Shown here: positions 48,567-60,000 of the stretch, one piece after another | Numbering within the stretch: position 1 is the first letter of the stretch | Layout of the letters: every line of letters starts with the position of its first letter | From: Inia geoffrensis | Lineage: Eukaryota > Chordata > Mammalia > Artiodactyla > Iniidae | DNA: 64,000 nt | Direction: 5' to 3' | Assembly (NCBI GenBank): GCA_036417435.1 | Contig: CM070899.1 | Coordinates: 173,629,494 to 173,693,493, forward strand | Program-made: the position numbers and the translations under genes | The notes under the pieces: model-generated | Told to the model about the DNA's origin: nothing | What the model saw: only the letters and a program-made list of their open reading frames with translations | The model's database searches: none

Positions 48567-49005
48567 AAGTGTATTTGTCTCCCGGGACTGCATAACAGAC
48601 TGCCACAGACTGGGTGGTGTAAACAGCAGACGTTTATCGTCTCACAGTTTTGGAGGCTAGAAATCGGAAATCAAGGTGTCAGTACGGCTCGTTCCTTTTG
48701 AGGTCCTTGAAGGAGAATCATCTGTTCCATGCCTCTCACCTAGCTTCTGGTAGCTTCAGGCACTACTTGGCTTGTAGGTGGTGCTCTCCTTCTGTCTTTG
48801 CATTGTCTTCCCTCTATGCATGTCTATCTCTGTGTCTAAATTTCCCCTTTTTATTATAACAGTCTTACTAGACTGGGGCCCACCCTCATGACTTTATTTT
48901 AACTTGATCATCAGCACAGACCCTATTTCCCAATAAGGTCACAGTCACAGGGACTGGAATTAGGACTTTCACATCTTTGGGGGGACACCATTTAACATAT
49001 AACAG
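48567..49005 (-). mobile_element. MLT1/MST-type LTR (MaLR), antisense
   Basis: 'gactgcataacagactgcca', 'cagactgggtggtgtaaaca', 'ctcacagttttggaggctag' and 'aggactttcacatctttggg' are the reverse-strand marks of a MaLR LTR. It begins 120 bases after the MALRD1 exon donor. Confidence 0.8.
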
Positions 49006-49094
49006 TGAGTAATTAAAACTGAATATTACTTTGATAATTGTAGATAGATGATAATATATGCTGCTCTCAGGTACCTTTCCTAAATGACACATAC

Positions 49095-49270
49095 TTGTCA
49101 TCGGTAACCGTGAATTCTGCCACTCATTTGATTATTAGAGAGTCATTTAACTTTTCAGATTCTCAAACTTCTCATCTGTCCAATGGAGATAATAGAATTT
49201 GCTCTGTGTACCAAACAGGGATTGTCAAGATCAAATGAGATGATCTGTATGAAGGGGAAAGCAGTTAGAA
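49095..49270 (+). repeat. MIR element
   Basis: 'gagtcatttaacttttcaga', 'aaacttctcatctgtccaat', 'ggagataatagaatttgctc' and 'caaatgagatgatctgtatg' follow sense MIR. Confidence 0.75.
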
Positions 49271-50026
49271 AGCTGTAGAGGCGTGCAGTTGTAGCTGTAA
49301 GATCATCTATGTGAAGGGTGCTAGGTATGGCTCATTTTTACAGTGAGCTGAGGTCAGGTCCCAGATTCATTGGTCAAGGGGCAAAGACATTAGGAGAATA
49401 AAGAAGGGATCCTGACTTCCTGGATGCTACAGAGTAGGAAATATTGACAGTTCACAGGCCTGTGATAAAACAAAGCTCTCCAAGCAAGACCAACCGTGAC
49501 AAAGAAAGGTAGGTGTAAGTTTCATTCAAACACTCAGCTATACATACATAAAATGTTTTGGATATTTGGATACACAAGCAGAAAACTCAATATCTTTCCT
49601 TGTGTGTTGTATATTAAAATCCTAAGCCTTTCATTTATGTACTCAACAGATGACTGAATTTTTGAAGGTATGTCGTACCCCTCTATTTGTATTTCATAGA
49701 CAGCCTTTGCATTGTTTTACAGTCACTGGAGAGTTTGGGGAGTCCATGAAATAGTTTCTGTAACTATCTTGTTGAGTCCATGGCATAAATACCCTGTCAG
49801 ATCAGTTCATCTGCATACCGTGAAGTACTTTGCTAAAACAGAGACAGTTGGATATTGTCCTGTCAGTGAGCCAGAGGCAACGCTATTAGATTTCCTTTCT
49901 CTTTCAAGCAGAAATACCTTTGGCAGTTCAGATCATAGAAATGTAATTAAAAACCCAGGGATGGAAAAGCTAACATAATCCCCTCGATGTCATTTTCGCG
50001 TTATCTGAATCCCATCTTGTTCCCAG

Positions 50027-50184
50027 GGCACTTCTTGTATCTGGAGACTACTCCGGTGGGCCTTCGGGGCGAGGAAGCACACCTCAAGAGTGGTCTGTGG
50101 CAAGAAGCCAGCGCTGCGTGCACCATGAGCTTCTGGTATTTTATATCCACAAAAGCCACAGGGTCCATTCAGGTCCTCATTAAG
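50027..50184 (+). CDS. MALRD1: MALRD1 internal exon: middle of a MAM domain
   Basis: The 158-base exon completes the split Gly codon and adds 52 residues, starting HFLYLETT and ending SIQVLIK. The phrase HFLYLE, then CTMSFWYF about 30 residues on, is the conserved middle of MAM domains (extracellular adhesion modules of about 160 residues). It continues directly the MAM domain begun in the exon at 48201-48446. The acceptor is tcccag|GGCAC and the donor AAG|GTAGGA, with a phase-0 intron downstream. The C-terminal third of the domain must lie in a later exon, which I could not find before 64000. Confidence 0.85.
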
Positions 50185-50841
50185 GTAGGATCCTCTCCTG
50201 CAATGCCTCTGAGCTTAGTGAAGTTTCCTAGAGACAGCACATGGCCAGAAGGAGATTATCCCAACTCTGCTTACCTGGCCCTGGGAAGCCTCCTCGCATC
50301 AGAGGGAGATGCTACTTGTGGTTCAGATGCTCTGTGGAGTTTGGGAAACTGGGCATGGGAACCAGCTTTGAGCCCAGCGTTGTACCCTGCGGTTATGACC
50401 GAATCCTGGAGACTCCTCTTATGGTAACAATTAGTCTAAGACACACAAGTTTAGGTATTTCTTTCCCAGTCCTTCTCAGTAAAAGAAACTAGATTATTTG
50501 TACATCTGAAAGGACAGCAGCTATCCATTTTAACTCATATATGAGCAACCATTAAGGGAATTAATATTAGACATTCTGGTTCTAAGCACACACCGTGCAA
50601 AGGACAGAACTGATCAGGAGAATGATGAAGGTATGATTACATTGAACTGCTTATTAACTATGACACAGTAATGCATTTTCTTACTGTGGGTTAATTAGAT
50701 GTTTCTGACAGGGCTTTAATTTCGTTTAACAGAGTGACAGTGTTCAGGGACCAAACTACCAAAGTATACTTTAATATTAATGAGACATGGTTCATATACC
50801 TTTACTCTTTGGCAAGTTACAACAGCAGCAAAAAGGAGATA

Positions 50842-50884
50842 AGTGTGTGTGTGCGTGTGTATGTGTGTGTGTGCACACGTGTGT
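50842..50884. repeat. (TG)n microsatellite
   Basis: TG units with interruptions, ending 'gtgcacacgtgtg'. Likely variable. Confidence 0.85.
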
Positions 50885-51260
50885 TCATTTCAAGAATCTC
50901 ATTAGAATTCCAAGAACGCTTACTCTAAAACCATGCTCTAGAGGCCATTGCTGTTTTATCACACACTGGGCTTCGGTGAAGTGCCATGACACTGATAGAA
51001 AATGCCTGACCAGAATACCAAAGGCCTCATATATCTGAATAGCTAATGCTGCATAGTTCATGTTTTATCTAAAACCTGAGTTAACTTTATGTTTTAGGAC
51101 TCTTCCATAATAATACAGAAAAGCCTGCCTAATAAAACACATGCAGCAGTACCACAGATTTATTCTTATATTTAAATATGAAAACTTACTGAAATGTATG
51201 TAAGGCTTCAAGTTCTTGTAAGAGTATTTTGCCAGTACTCTGTTGAATGTGATACTGGAT

Positions 51261-51680
51261 TATATGGTCTGTACTGCTCAATAACAAAAATTCAACTGAG
51301 TAAATTTAAAGATCAAATTGCTTTATTGAACAATTCATGAATTGGATAGCATCCCACGTAGCAAATAAATAGAAAGGAGCCCTGCCAAGTTGTGGAAAAG
51401 GAGAGGTTTTTAAAGGCAGAAAGGGGGCAGAAAAAGGAAATTACTAGCAAAAAATGCATTGCTTCAATGAAGGTTGCCCTTCTGAGGAGAATGGAAGGGT
51501 TCTGTTGGGTATATTACTTTCCTAGTGCTGACTGGTTATGATAACAGTCCTGAAGGAACTTGAAACTGCAGTTAGGTTAAGTGTTAAGTGTTAGTTTCCT
51601 GTCATGGGGCTTAGCACAAGTGACTCCATTTTGAGCCTCTTTTCTCTTTTTTCGACAGTACCATGTGAAGGACTTGGTAC
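51261..51680 (-). mobile_element. Solo LTR, ERV class I-like, antisense
   Basis: On the - strand it has a U3-like part with 'aaatggagtcacttgtgc', a TATA-like 'ctttaaaaacctctcc', the polyadenylation signal AATAAA (complement at 51322-51327) and a terminal 'gagcagtacaga' tail. The 7 bases actggat occur at 51254-51260 and 51681-51687 and may be the TSD. TG/CA ends do not fall exactly there, so boundaries may shift by about 10-25 bases. Confidence 0.6.
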
Positions 51681-52039
51681 ACTGGATATTGCTTTTATTA
51701 TTTGTTTCACTCATATTTACATTTCTCCTCTCTTATAGTATATTACTATAAAATGTAAAATTAAACTATTTTGAGATATAAGTCTTCCTATCAAGTCACG
51801 TTGAGCTCCCATGGTTCCTCCAATTGATTCCTATGGACATTTAACAGCATCTTTAGAGACCCGTTTTCCTACTGTATTAAAAAAATAATAAAAATATTTG
51901 CCTATTATTATTCAGTGACATTTATTACAAAGGAGAGAAATCTTTCATAATATATATTGATTTTATATTCATGAATTTTAGGTCAATTGTTTCTTTCTTT
52001 TTTTTTTTTTTTGTAATTAACAATACATATTTCTGATGG

Positions 52040-52400
52040 CAAACACAGTAGGGTCAGGGATGCTACCTTTTCTTTCTTTCATTATTCCTCATCTTTTAAA
52101 AAGTTCCCAATCTATACATATGTTGCCCCTGGCCGTTTCCTCCACCTTTTCTCAGGAATGCCTCCTTCTGTGTTCCCCTCTTCCCTCCATACCAAGTCCA
52201 ACACAATCTGGTAGATTCAGCCTTTCACAAAACATTCCTTGACCACTTTTGCCCACCATGATTATTCCTTTTTTTCTGAGTGTCCCTCACAACTCCAGAA
52301 ATTCTTCCTGCTCACTGGCTGTTCATTTATATTTATTCTATTTCAATAGATACATTATAAAATATTTAAGGCAAAGCCTTGAGGCTTTAGTCCTTATGTT
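52040..52400 (+). repeat. Possible L2 remnant
   Basis: 'ttcctccaccttttctcagg', 'aatgcctccttctgtg' and 'aaacattccttgaccacttt' resemble the protein-derived/3' UTR part of L2 in sense. The similarity is weak. Confidence 0.35.
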
Positions 52401-52689
52401 TCTCAGCTCTTCAGAGAAGGGACTGCTGGATGAAGGGATTGCAAGAGGGGAGTAGTTCCCTCCCAGAGCCCAGTGCTGGGCTCAGGACACCCCTTGTTTG
52501 AAATAATCCTTGTGCAGGAATGGCTGTTATGCACGACATTAAAGTCTAATCTGGAGAATGTGAAATCTAGGTCTGAAATATATACATGCAATCAGATGCA
52601 AAAGGCATGTAACCACTGACCAATAATTTAATGACAATCTAGTTTTAAAGGGTAGTATCGATTACAGATCACAACCAGAATAATACATA

Positions 52690-52890
52690 CTGAGAGTTAC
52701 ATTTACCAACACACACTATTTCATGTAATTCTTAGCACAACCCTCTGAGGTAAATAAAGTGAGCCCCATTTTACTAAAGAGGGTCCCATAGAAAGAACCT
52801 AACCGTCCTATAGCCACACAGGCAGTCAGTGACAGATGGGAGTTTGAATCCAGGTATGTTTACATCCCAAACTTATGTGTTCAGCCCTCA
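52690..52890 (-). repeat. MIR element
   Basis: 'taattcttagcacaaccctc', 'tgaggtaaataaagtgagcc', 'ccattttactaaagagggt', 'tagccacacaggcagtcag' and 'gggagtttgaatccaggt' give the full reverse MIR order. Confidence 0.8.
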
Positions 52891-53489
52891 CCCTTATCCC
52901 CAGTGTTCCTCACTGATAATACTGAGTTTTCTACTCTTCATAATGAAATAGAGATTCTGTTTTACTGAGATCTGTATTCATTGCACAGAATCATTTTTTA
53001 AGGGGAAAAATGAATAATAATTCCTATAATGGATATGTGTGATTCTTAAACTATCCTGTTATAAAGAGTGAATTCAGGGAAACCCCAGCAAGGCAAAGCT
53101 ACTGCTTTAGGAAACACTCAGTGAAGAGCAGTACTATTTTACATATTGTCTATATTATATTTTCCTTCTATATTTCTTGCTTTCAGTCACGTGAAGACTT
53201 TTCACTAAAGAGATGTAATTAAATCAAATGTAATCTTTGTGTCTTAAAGTGATTGGTGAATTCTGAGAAGATGGAAAGAGCATCTAATTGAGAAATTAAC
53301 CTTAATTTTTTTCTTTCCTTGAAGTCTGCTTTAGTTATAAATGTAAAGCACACACAATAAAATGAAGTAGCTACAGTTTTTCAAGAGAAATTACTTTTTA
53401 AAATACAATAGTTTGCTTTATTTTTTATTTATTTATTTATTTTTAATGAGAACACAGAGTCTACCAGGTAGAAGGATTATTAGCTATCC

Positions 53490-53665
53490 CTCACTGCTTG
53501 GGCCAAGCCACTTTGTAAGTGGGATTTAGTCCGTGAGAATTGCTTGTGATCCCTGCCATTCCACTGTGTTCATTTAATGGGTGAGTCAGTCAAAACTCAG
53601 ATGGACTAAGTAGGAAGTCCAAGGTTGTAAGTAAGTGGATGAGCTAGGACTTGAACTCAGGTATT
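53490..53665 (-). repeat. MIR-like fragment
   Basis: 'ggaagtccaaggttgtaagt', 'aagtggatgagctaggactt' and 'gaactcagg' match the reverse MIR core. The left part is uncertain. Confidence 0.5.
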
Positions 53666-54489
53666 ATAAAAATTAAGATTAGAATGTTACACAATCTGAT
53701 TTCTATCTTTCTATGAGAGAAGATTGAAAGTTGATAATCTAAATTAAAACACATGGGTCATATCTTTTTCTGAATGTAGTAATAATTCATTTTTAAAATA
53801 GTATGTTTGTTCTTGATAACATCTATCATTTTTACCTACCATTTAACTCATTTATATTCGGTATTAAATTTTGCATTAAATTTAAATGTATTACTTTTCA
53901 AACCATCTAAGATTTAAAACAAAATATGAAACAAATGTTTAGGGGTAGAGTAAGAGTTCTACATAAAAATTAACTTGTTTTTACAATTATATTTAATTTT
54001 ACACATTTTTCTGGTCACTTGTTTTCTGATGGGGTTAATTATGAGTCATATGTCGATTTTAATATGCTAAAAAGAATTTTGGGGGAATTTTAAAATTTAC
54101 TTGTGTTTGACAAAGTGTTTTCATAGGTAAAAAGTCTATCTAGTCTCATCACGAAAGAGAAGACCTTTGCATCTTTTCAACTAGCCATGTGAATGAAATG
54201 CAGGAACACCTGCTACCTGAAGGGCATTATTGTGTTTTAGAAATACTCCATCTTTGATAAACTGTTGATATTTTAATCAAGATGACTGCATGCTGTAGGG
54301 AATTTGAATCTATTTGACTGAAGGCATTCAGAACTATCCATTGTGCCATCAGTATAGAAAACATAATATATTCAAGCCAGAAGTGGAGAAAAATAATGTA
54401 TTTCAGGAGAGCCCTCCTGATTATAACAACCTAGTTATGATGCAAGAACGTAATTAAATTAGCTTATTGCGTTATCTTGCTTAGTGATT

Positions 54490-54662
54490 CAGAGACTTTT
54501 AGAGCTGGTGGGGTCCTTCGAAATATGTTTAAACTCTTCATTTTGCAGATGAAGGAATTAAGATCATGAGGTTGTATTTCTTGTCCCAGCTCATACAGTA
54601 TTTTAAGAAAAAAGTTAAGATGTAAATCCAATTTTTCTGACTTCGAATTCAGAGCTCTTACA
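54490..54662 (-). repeat. MIR-like fragment
   Basis: 'cttcattttgcagatgaagg', 'aattaagatcatgaggttg', 'cccagctcatacagtatttt' and 'ttcgaattcagagctctta' match a reverse MIR. Confidence 0.6.
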
Positions 54663-55739
54663 TACTTCCTGGAAATTCTATCTAAAAATCATATTCAATA
54701 TGGAAATACAGATTTTGTTCAATAGGCAGTGGAAAATGTCAGATCAACAAAGGAAAGACCAGATTCCTTTGCCTACTTAGAAGCCTGGAAGTTCTGGTTG
54801 TTTTACCCTCAACCTAGCAAACAATGAGCATCAGTAGGGTTTAAGAGTCAACTGGAAAAAGTGGGCATTCTCCATCCATCCTAACCCACCACTACCCTGT
54901 CCCCGGCACACACACTCACCACATTCCTAATGTGGGAAGGTTTACAACTAATTGCTAATACTAACGTGCCTAAGAGTATGTCAGACAGATTTTTATATTT
55001 AGGCATCTTTTGATCTCTTCGGCCTCCTGAATATCTGATGCTATTTTAGTCCCATTGTTGGGATTTTATTCATTATTTCAGAGTAAAAGATGTAGAGAAT
55101 ATGGGTAGAGAGGATACATGGAAGCTGGATAGAGAAAATCGATTTTTCAAAGACTGTCACGTGCATTGGGGGCTGTAAATCCATTAAACTAAACTTTAGT
55201 ACCATAACTTTATTTGCTTTTCTGGAATTGTTTCAGCACATTAACAATTCAATCTGCGTAGATTGGGTGCTACTATATTAGTGACCTTGACCAAATCAAG
55301 GGAGAAAAGTTGATCTTTGCATTTCAAGCTATAGCCTTGCAAGAGATCAACACACCCAGAGTTTTATTAATTAGTTGCCACAAGATCACAATACCATGAT
55401 TTATGTAAAATAAATGTTCCTTAGAGGACATGGCAATGTTTATTCCAGGTTTATTTTTGACTAAGTGAGATTTTTCTAAACTTCTCACTTCTCACTTCTT
55501 CCTTTACCTTCTAGTGCTGCCCACTAGGACTCACAGGCAGCCAGTGGAGTCCCTTCTATTAAGATTTCTATTAAGTTGCTAACAACTTAGTTAAATTGAT
55601 CCCAGAGTTTTACTTTTCAAGAGACTCATGTGGTCAGCTCTAAAGATTGTTCTCACTGCTATTACTGCTTTTTCACTTCCCTTTCTGTTCCCACTACTGC
55701 TACTGCTCTTGTGACAAGCCTGTAGTTATTGACTGATTT

Positions 55740-56223
55740 CTTTTTATTAATTGAAGCATAGTTGATTTACAGTGTTATATAAGTTTCAGGTGTACAACAG
55801 AGTGATTCAATATTTTTATAGGTTATACTCCATTAAAAGCTATTATAAAATATTGGTTATTTTCACTATGCTGTACATTTCATCCATGTATCTCATTTAT
55901 TTTATGCCTTTTTACCTCTTAAGCTTTTTACCTCTTAATCCCTTCTTCTATCTTGCCCCTCTCCCCACCCCTCTCCCCACTGGTAACCACCAGTTTGTTC
56001 TCTGTATCTATGAGTCTGTCTCTGTTTTGTTATATTCATTCATTTGTTTTATTTTTCAGGTTCCACATATAAGTGAAAACATACAGTATTTGTCTTTCTC
56101 TAACTTATTTCACATAGTATAATATTCTCTAAGTCCGTCCATGTTGTTGCAAATGGCAAAATTTCATTTGTTTATTAATGGCTGAGTAATATTCCTTTAT
56201 ATATATATATGTATGTATATGTG

Positions 56224-56263
<40 letters not shown>

Positions 56264-56330
56264 CACCACATCTTCTTTATCCATTCATCTGTCGATTGAC
56301 ACTTAGGTTACTTCCATATCGTGGCCAATT
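55740..56330 (-). mobile_element. Cetartiodactyl LINE-1 3' end, truncated
   Basis: 'ttgaagcatagttgatttac', 'gtttcaggtgtacaacagag', 'ctggtaaccaccagtttgtt', 'tccacatataagtgaaaac' and 'tccattcatctgtcgattga' follow an L1 3' UTR into the last part of ORF2. It breaks off near 56330 and a MIR follows. Confidence 0.85.
56196..56266. repeat. (TA)n microsatellite within LINE-1
   Basis: A TA run broken by 'tgtatgtatatgtg', followed by a CA stretch. It grew from the TA-rich L1 3' region, as at 44600. Confidence 0.85.
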
Positions 56331-56336
56331 TCTTTT

Positions 56337-56535
56337 TTCTATACAATGTGCTAAGTCTTTTTTTACACATAGTAATTCACTTAATCTTCAGAGTAAATCT
56401 GCAAGGTAGATATTTTGTCCTAATTTAACAGACCATGATATTGAGACCCAGGCCACATAAATAATAAGTGGTGTCATCAGGATTAAAGCCAATTCTAACT
56501 CCAAAATCCATGCTCTAAACCACTGCACTCAACTT
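56337..56535 (-). repeat. MIR element
   Basis: 'cacatagtaattcacttaat', 'cttcagagtaaatctgcaag', 'gtagatattttgtcc', 'gagacccaggccacataaat' and 'catgctctaaaccactgca' follow reverse MIR closely. Confidence 0.75.
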
Positions 56536-56987
56536 CTGCTGTTAGATTTTAAAACATTTTCATACCCAGGAGGCAAATATATTACTGTTCATCAAAGTTT
56601 TCCACTGGCTCTGAGATCATACAAATTAGAGATTTCTATCTCTGCATATTAATAAATCCACAGGCCTGTCCCCACACATGTTAGAGAGGGGAGGGGATTA
56701 CTTTGTGTTTAGCAGCTTCTGTAGTTTTGTTTGTTTTTTTAACAGCTTGTCAACATCTAGTAATAATAACCGTATTTATCTAAATCACTCTACCTCATAT
56801 CTAAATAATTCAAAAATTTCAAAATCATGTTTAATAGTTACATTTTAATGTTGGTGAAGAAAGAATGAATTGGAAGCAATGTAATTTGATTCTTATAAGA
56901 ACAAAACTAGCTAGATGAAAGCTCTTAATTTTTATTCAAACACGAAATCTTTAAAACTTGCAACCATATATTCTTTCAGAATCTTCC

Positions 56988-57022
56988 CCTCCCTCTCTCT
57001 CTCTCTCTCTCTCTTTCTCTCT
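56988..57022. repeat. (CT)n microsatellite
   Basis: CT units with one TTT interruption, a polypyrimidine tract. Confidence 0.85.
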
Positions 57023-60000
57023 GCCTTCTAGTATGATCAAACTTGATAACTATTTTTCCCTCTTTAAAAACTGAGACCTGTAAATTAAAAGCAGAAATCT
57101 TCAAGATCAGGGGCTCTTAATCAATAGTCTGTGTATGTGTTTGTGTGTGTTACAGACTTCTTTGGCAGTCTGATGAACTTCTGAATTACTTCTCAGCATA
57201 CTGTTATAAATGCATAAAGTACTAGAATTACAAAGAAACAAGTTAAATTAATACTAATTATTGAAGTATTTTTTTAAATCCAAAATTGTGACTTAGTAAA
57301 CTTGTATTAAATGACAAAATCTAGCAGAGGATGAAATAACTGCTACTATTTCAAAGGGTGATAAGCATCAGTGATATTTTTGAGATAATCATGGCACTTT
57401 AAAGTGATATTAAAATATTTGTTATTATTGGTGAGAAAGTCACAGGTACTATTAACATTTATGATTTGTTGCCTGTATTCACAATTGAAGAAAATACCAA
57501 ATTTTAGTTGAAGTTAGTAAAAATAAAGATGCATTTCCCTCATCCATGTTCCAACCCTCTTGAAAACCAATATTCTGTATATAAAGGGTCTTGAGAATTC
57601 TTTATTTTGTAAGGGTATCTACCTTATATGTTCAGTGTTTACATTTATAATCAACATACCTTATCTGGGTCGGAACTTTCTGCATGGAAAAGCAACTCCA
57701 GTTCCCAATAATTGAAACATAAAGGCATTGAAACATAAACATAAAATGAAGATAACATTCAATCTGACCCAAGTTCAGAGCAGGGTAGTTTTAAATGGGC
57801 TTAGGTGCTGCCACAGCAAAGAGCTGTTTCAGCCGCTGGTTACCAGGCTCACAGCCAGGTAGAGTCAGCAACTTCCAAACTGACTGCTGATGGATTAAAA
57901 TATTGCGAGATTTGTCACCCAGATTCAGGAGTGTCTTTTCAAATGTCGTTAAGTAGTTACGCTATTGACTTTCTGTGTAATATAAGATCTGGGAGAAGAA
58001 AGGGAAGAAAAACAATATTGTAACTCACCTCATTTTTAAATTTAACTTTAATTTTTAAATTAAGTTTAAGGTATAATTGGCCAGTAGCTTCACTTGCTTA
58101 CTCCTTACCTGCCGACAGAAACTTCATAGGTGTGATTGTTGTATATGGACTGCCCTATGTAGGAATCCCGAGGGCAGGTTAATTTCCTTTCAACTTTTGC
58201 TTACTTCCCGATAATATTTGCATCTTAACTGTTTAAAACCAATTTACCATGGCAAAACATTCCTTTTCATTTTATTTCATTTGGGGGAGTGAGGGCAGTG
58301 CCTGAAAAATTAAAATAGTCTTCAGCACATGATAGTAACTCTTTCTGGAACTCATAAGTTCTCATCAATTAATTTTTAACGCCTGCTCAGTTAATTTTCT
58401 TTGGAGTTTGCAACACACGTTTCTACTAAAATTGGTTAGAATTGCTTATCTGTGGGCTGACTGCTGTAACTGAATCACACGCCTGACTCAGAGGCTGCTA
58501 CAAAGTTGGTGATATGTTTTACCAATTATAGATCACAGAATTGGAGTAGAGAAAAACCCTATGATTCACCCTTGTATGTATTATCAAAATGAACGTGAAA
58601 ATCCTAAAAATGTTGGCGATCTTGTCTCTATAAGAGATGAATAGGTAGCACATTCTTATCTGTAATCTCTGGTGAATTTTTGTTAAAACAAATGTTTAAA
58701 ACCTATTTTTAACAATGAAGAAATATTTAATTTACTTTTTCCAGATTGGTGCATCTCTCCACATCTTCTAAAGAAGTCAGGAATATTTTCTAATAATCTG
58801 TAAATTGTGTCAACAAAGCAGTGTGGCAAATTCTGCTGTGATCCTACCTCTGTGGATCCCATTATGCGAGAGATGTAAAGAAAGAAAAGCTGGGCAGTTT
58901 GGATGTACTGTGTACTAACTTAGACTGTTTACTGCTAATCAACAATATTCCTAGTTTAGGACTACAGCTTTTCTTTGCAAGCTCAATCCGAACTCTTTTC
59001 ACCCCTTGCTTCCATTCATGCATTCAAATCAATCTTCCGTGAACTTCTACCGAATATACATGCCTTGTGCTCATGGAGCTTGTGAGTTTAGAGTGGACGT
59101 AACTGTTGGCAAAAAGCAGCAGTGTGGTACTCAGTCTATCGGAAGCAGTTGGAGCTCTCCCACCAAAACTGAATGTTCTTTGATATTTAATTACCCTCTT
59201 TTGAAGTTGTCCTCTTTCTGAGAGGATGACTTATGACTTGCTGTGCCATATTCCTGGAACAGGAAGCTCTCTGAGGTCCACAGGGTGGGTCCTAGATGAG
59301 TGGCTTGTGTTCCCATACCACTGAGTCTACGTCTCGTGACCCCACCACCCTGCATCTTGACTGTCTACGTGTAGAGCTCTATTGTCTGATGGCTAGGGAG
59401 CTTTCATGGTACAGAGACTGTATCTGCCTTGTTTCCTGTCTTATCTGTAGCATGCAGCATAGGGCCTCGTGTATAACATATAATAGGTGTTTGAAATGAA
59501 TGAGTGAACGTACAGGATTTCCATATATAATTAAATGCCAACTATAGAGAACACACCATCCAATATTCTAGGAATTCAAAAGCTATTAAAATATTTGTGG
59601 AATGAAAGTGTTTAGAGGAAATAAGAGAAATTTGAACTGGATCTTGAAAGGCAAGAAGAATTTGGATAAATAGAGGAAAGAAGGGAGAATATTTCAAATG
59701 AAAGAATGCATAAAGGTAGAGAAGTCTAAGATGTATTCAGTGGATCCTGAATTTACCAATTATCAGGTAGTGATTAAAGATATAATATTAATGATAATAA
59801 TAAAGTAAGCATTTATTTGACCCTTTAAAGTTTACAGCATACATTTGTTTATCTGGTACTATGAGTTTATTTTTGTTATTTAATACAGTATTGCTTACTT
59901 TTACTGTTTTTGTCATTTTCAGTCATTCCTGACTTTTTATTACCTTTAGCTTTAACTTTATAACCATATTTATTGAGTAACTTGTAATACATTTATATTA

